Shown here: positions 61,489-64,000 of the stretch, piece by piece | Position numbering within the stretch: position 1 is the stretch's first letter | Layout of the letters: each line of letters starts with the position of its first letter | Assembly: GCF_001428045.1 (NCBI RefSeq) | Contig: NZ_LMSD01000012.1 | Location: 1,130,735-1,194,734, forward strand | Direction of reading: 5' to 3' | DNA from: Paenibacillus sp. Soil750 | Lineage (GTDB): Bacteria; Bacillota; Bacilli; Paenibacillales; NBRC-103111 | DNA: 64,000 nt | Notes under the pieces: generated by a model | Database searches by the model: none | Told to the model about the DNA's origin: nothing | What the model saw: only the letters and a program-made list of their open reading frames with translations | Program-made: the position numbers and the translations under genes

Positions 61489-62250
61489 TTATGAAATGGG
61501 TAAATTTAATTCTTCAGGGTTACTCAGTCCATCATATAATGCCTGTTGACGCAATACCACATATAACTCTGCTTTCGTAGAATTATAATACGGTAATACG
61601 AACAGCACACCTACGCCAAGCGCAATGGTACCGAGGAGAAACCACCCTATAAAAGAGAGATCCAGCACAAACATCCGCCATTTATGGCCTCGCGTCATCT
61701 GATTGCTGAGTTGAACGGCTCTTTTCCGACCAATTGTCGGATTATCACCAAGGATATACGGAACCATACTGTATGCGTAGGACTTCACTATGCCTGGAAT
61801 GATGAGTAATAAATACCATAAGAAATTAAGTAAAGCACTCCAAAACATGCTAACAACCGTGCCTATATATCTCCCTTTGCCAAATGCGTAGAGCAGATAG
61901 TGCATGTCGACATCCCCTTGAGAGGCTTGTTTAAAATATTGCTGCGCATTCACCTTGAACGGGTTCAACACGAAGATACTGAATGCAAGTGCTGCCAAGC
62001 CAGCTACAATCGCAACGATCACGATGAAAGCTAGAATCAGTGCACCTACACCATTCGAGATATCTCCCATGCCTAGATCTAAGTTACCTAAGTTAAAGGA
62101 CGATGATGAGCCACTGTTTGAATTCCAATTGCAACTCGGAACCCCGCCACCAACGACGGCAAGCAGTAAGCTTACCAGAAAAGCTTTCCAATACGATGTT
62201 CGAAGTACTTGTTTCGCTCTACTCTTCAACTCTTTACGTGACCATTCCAC
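61489..62250 (-). CDS. DUF975 family membrane protein
   Basis: 253 residues from GTG 62250 (GAGGAGG 6 nt upstream); the frame runs open to 62355 without a site. N-terminal SRKELKSRAKQVLRTSYWKA followed by a helix is the hallmark of DUF975; further helices and the conserved YYNSTKAELYVVLRQQAL C-terminus agree. Function unknown. First of three genes (with the membrane protein and lipoprotein) ended at 59501-59533. Confidence 0.85.
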   Translation of the reverse strand: MEWSRKELKSRAKQVLRTSYWKAFLVSLLLAVVGGGVPSCNWNSNSGSSSSFNLGNLDLGMGDISNGVGALILAFIVIVAIVAGLAALAFSIFVLNPFKVNAQQYFKQASQGDVDMHYLLYAFGKGRYIGTVVSMFWSALLNFLWYLLLIIPGIVKSYAYSMVPYILGDNPTIGRKRAVQLSNQMTRGHKWRMFVLDLSFIGWFLLGTIALGVGVLFVLPYYNSTKAELYVVLRQQALYDGLSNPEELNLPIS

Positions 62251-62393
62251 GCAATCCCTCCTCAGGTAAATCCATATATACCATCTTATTTTATCTCGGA
62301 ATGTCATAGAACAGTACCTTTTTCTTCCAATAGCAGCCCGTCCTTCTACATACAAAAAAATACGAAACCCTACTTAGGTCCGTGTCACAAACT

Positions 62394-63296
62394 TCACTCA
62401 TAAAAACATCTCATCCAGATATCTTGCTCGTAATTCCCGAATCCTTTTCCAAAAAGTGTTAATCCTCCGCGCCCACGTTTCGTATCCTCCGCACTAATTC
62501 GAAATACCCAGTACTTCGGATCAATCCGCAGATCCGTGATGCTGATATCTGAAAGACGTTGACCATCCATATACGTGCCGCTTTCCGTGATGCGAAGAAC
62601 CTTCAGCAGCCCGTACTGATTCACGTCCGAATGCCACCACTCTGGCGTTAGCTTCCCCCTCGTTTCCCCATAATCGCCTGGACTAGTCCATGTGCCAAGC
62701 AACGTATCATTTAGCGTAAAACAAATGTCTGAGGGCCAGTTTTCATTCACTTGAGGAGCTTCCGATCCTATTTCCAGCGAAATTTCGATCTCCTTCAGAC
62801 TGTCATCTTTTAACAGGTAATTGGGCACTTTATACTCGACAAACCCCTTCGCAAACCAAAGAATGCCTGCATGTACCCTTTCTGGATCCATAAAATAGGT
62901 CGGATTATCATAGTGGCCAATCACCTTCTCTGAAGTTGCCAGTCCACACGTCGGCCATGCTTCATAATCCGTGTAATGACCAATAGGGACGGATACTTCC
63001 TTACACTTGTGCAAGGAGGTTCTTTCTGGCGAGAGCTTGATTTGCAAATAGGACGTGTTTACATAGCAATACTTGTAGGTACCACCGTTAACTCGCCTCA
63101 TCTTACTCCCTACGAGTCCGGCTTGTTCGAGTTTGTTCACATGGCTGCTGACAATCGCATTACTGAGATAGAGCTCGGCAGCAAGTTCCTTAATATGCAT
63201 TTCCTTGATAAATAGTTTATCTATGATTTTCAGGCGAACTTCACTCGCCAATGCTTCATACACCTGAAGCGACGCAGCATCCGTCTTTAGATACAT
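62394..63296 (-). CDS. ArsR-type HTH regulator with large C-terminal domain
   Basis: 300 residues from ATG 63296 (AAAGG 10 nt upstream). N-terminal winged helix of the ArsR type (ALASEVRLKIIDKL, IKELAAELYLSNAIVSSHVN), then about 210 residues of unrecognised, Trp/Tyr-rich domain (GHYDNPTYFMDPERVHAGIL, WFAKGFVEYKVPNYLL, FGKGFGNYEQDIWMR). ArsR proteins are normally about 100 residues, so this is a fusion, perhaps with a sugar-sensing module. Divergent from the GH51 gene, which it probably controls. Confidence 0.78.
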   Translation of the reverse strand: MYLKTDAASLQVYEALASEVRLKIIDKLFIKEMHIKELAAELYLSNAIVSSHVNKLEQAGLVGSKMRRVNGGTYKYCYVNTSYLQIKLSPERTSLHKCKEVSVPIGHYTDYEAWPTCGLATSEKVIGHYDNPTYFMDPERVHAGILWFAKGFVEYKVPNYLLKDDSLKEIEISLEIGSEAPQVNENWPSDICFTLNDTLLGTWTSPGDYGETRGKLTPEWWHSDVNQYGLLKVLRITESGTYMDGQRLSDISITDLRIDPKYWVFRISAEDTKRGRGGLTLFGKGFGNYEQDIWMRCFYE

Positions 63297-63347
63297 CAAA
63301 ACACACCCTTTAGAATACGCAATTTTATTAATCCTACAAAATAACTA

Positions 63348-63423
63348 TTGAAGATTAACTCCATTATCGTACATAATAAAGATGAAATCAATAAATAAGA
63401 ATTCACAAATAAGCTAATTCTTA
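63348..63423 (+). promoter_or_regulatory. GH51 promoter and inverted-repeat operator
   Basis: TTGAAG (63348-63353), 18-bp spacer, CATAAT (63372-63377). Downstream a perfect inverted repeat TAAGAATT (63396-63403) and AATTCTTA (63416-63423) lies just before the ribosome site, a plausible repressor target. Confidence 0.45.
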
Positions 63424-63424
63424 A

Positions 63425-64000
<576 letters not shown>

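Overview
The window looks like a chromosomal segment of a Paenibacillus-type Firmicute (Paenibacillaceae). The evidence is strong AGGAGG-type ribosome binding sites with frequent GTG and TTG starts, the Bacillus-like gene order polA-mutM-ytaF-coaE, Firmicute families (YpsA, YmaF, YdjO, a sporulation-kinase-like sensor, the RhaEW fusion, MotAB), Lpl-type sugar ABC transporters with membrane-bound AraC regulators, and many plant-polysaccharide enzymes. I saw no rRNA, tRNA, prophage, transposase or CRISPR array.

Layout. 1-4.6 kb: coaE (partial), ytaF, mutM and polA on the minus strand. 4.7-9.0 kb: a HAD hydrolase, an EAL-CBS-GGDEF protein and a receiver-PAS-histidine kinase. 9.1-13.6 kb: the phosphate operon pstS, pstC, pstA, pstB, phoU, with two well-formed PhoP boxes and an internal attenuator. 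13.7-17.4 kb: a chemoreceptor divergent from pstS, then motAB. 17.7-19.1 kb: an aldo/keto reductase and a phosphodiesterase. 19.3-24.9 kb: a complete L-rhamnose operon (rhaEW, rhaA, rhaB, rhaR). 25.5-27.3 kb: ypsA, mgsA, ymaF. 27.3-35.7 kb: sugar genes (esterase, Gfo/Idh/MocA oxidoreductase, two AraC regulators, alpha-xylosidase, uxaC). 35.8-39.5 kb: VanW protein, M29 aminopeptidase, CNNM/CBS protein. 39.6-42.7 kb: an AT-rich cluster with a small protein, a Cys-rich protein, an ArsR regulator and a SulP transporter. 43.0-47.2 kb: arginine/aspartate catabolism (rocF, aspA, rocD). 47.2-50.4 kb: a 51-bp tandem hairpin repeat, a CBM9-like protein and small proteins, an MFS transporter. 50.6-58.7 kb: an AraC sensor, an Lpl-type ABC importer and a GH2 enzyme. 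59.2-62.3 kb: an unknown small protein, then a DUF975 / membrane protein / Met-His-rich lipoprotein operon. 62.4-64 kb: an ArsR-type regulator divergent from a GH51 arabinofuranosidase that runs off the window.

Three groups stand out. First, the ArsR-SulP-Cys-rich cluster is tied together by three copies of one operator (ATATTCAA-N4-TCRAATAT) just downstream of three promoters; the -10 to operator distance is the same in two of them. A 39-aa frame with a near-perfect Shine-Dalgarno sits behind the Cys-rich gene. This is the best candidate for an undescribed unit. Second, 11-bp-periodic PhoP hexamers occur before pstS and pstC and, in shorter form, before the chemoreceptor and the EAL-GGDEF gene, suggesting that phosphate starvation may be linked to motility and c-di-GMP. 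Third, two non-coding repeat families (a 51-bp tandem hairpin array and a dispersed TAACTGGAAAA-n2-TACA element) occupy intergenic gaps.

All calls come from reading motifs and spacing by eye. No database search, fold prediction or alignment was run.
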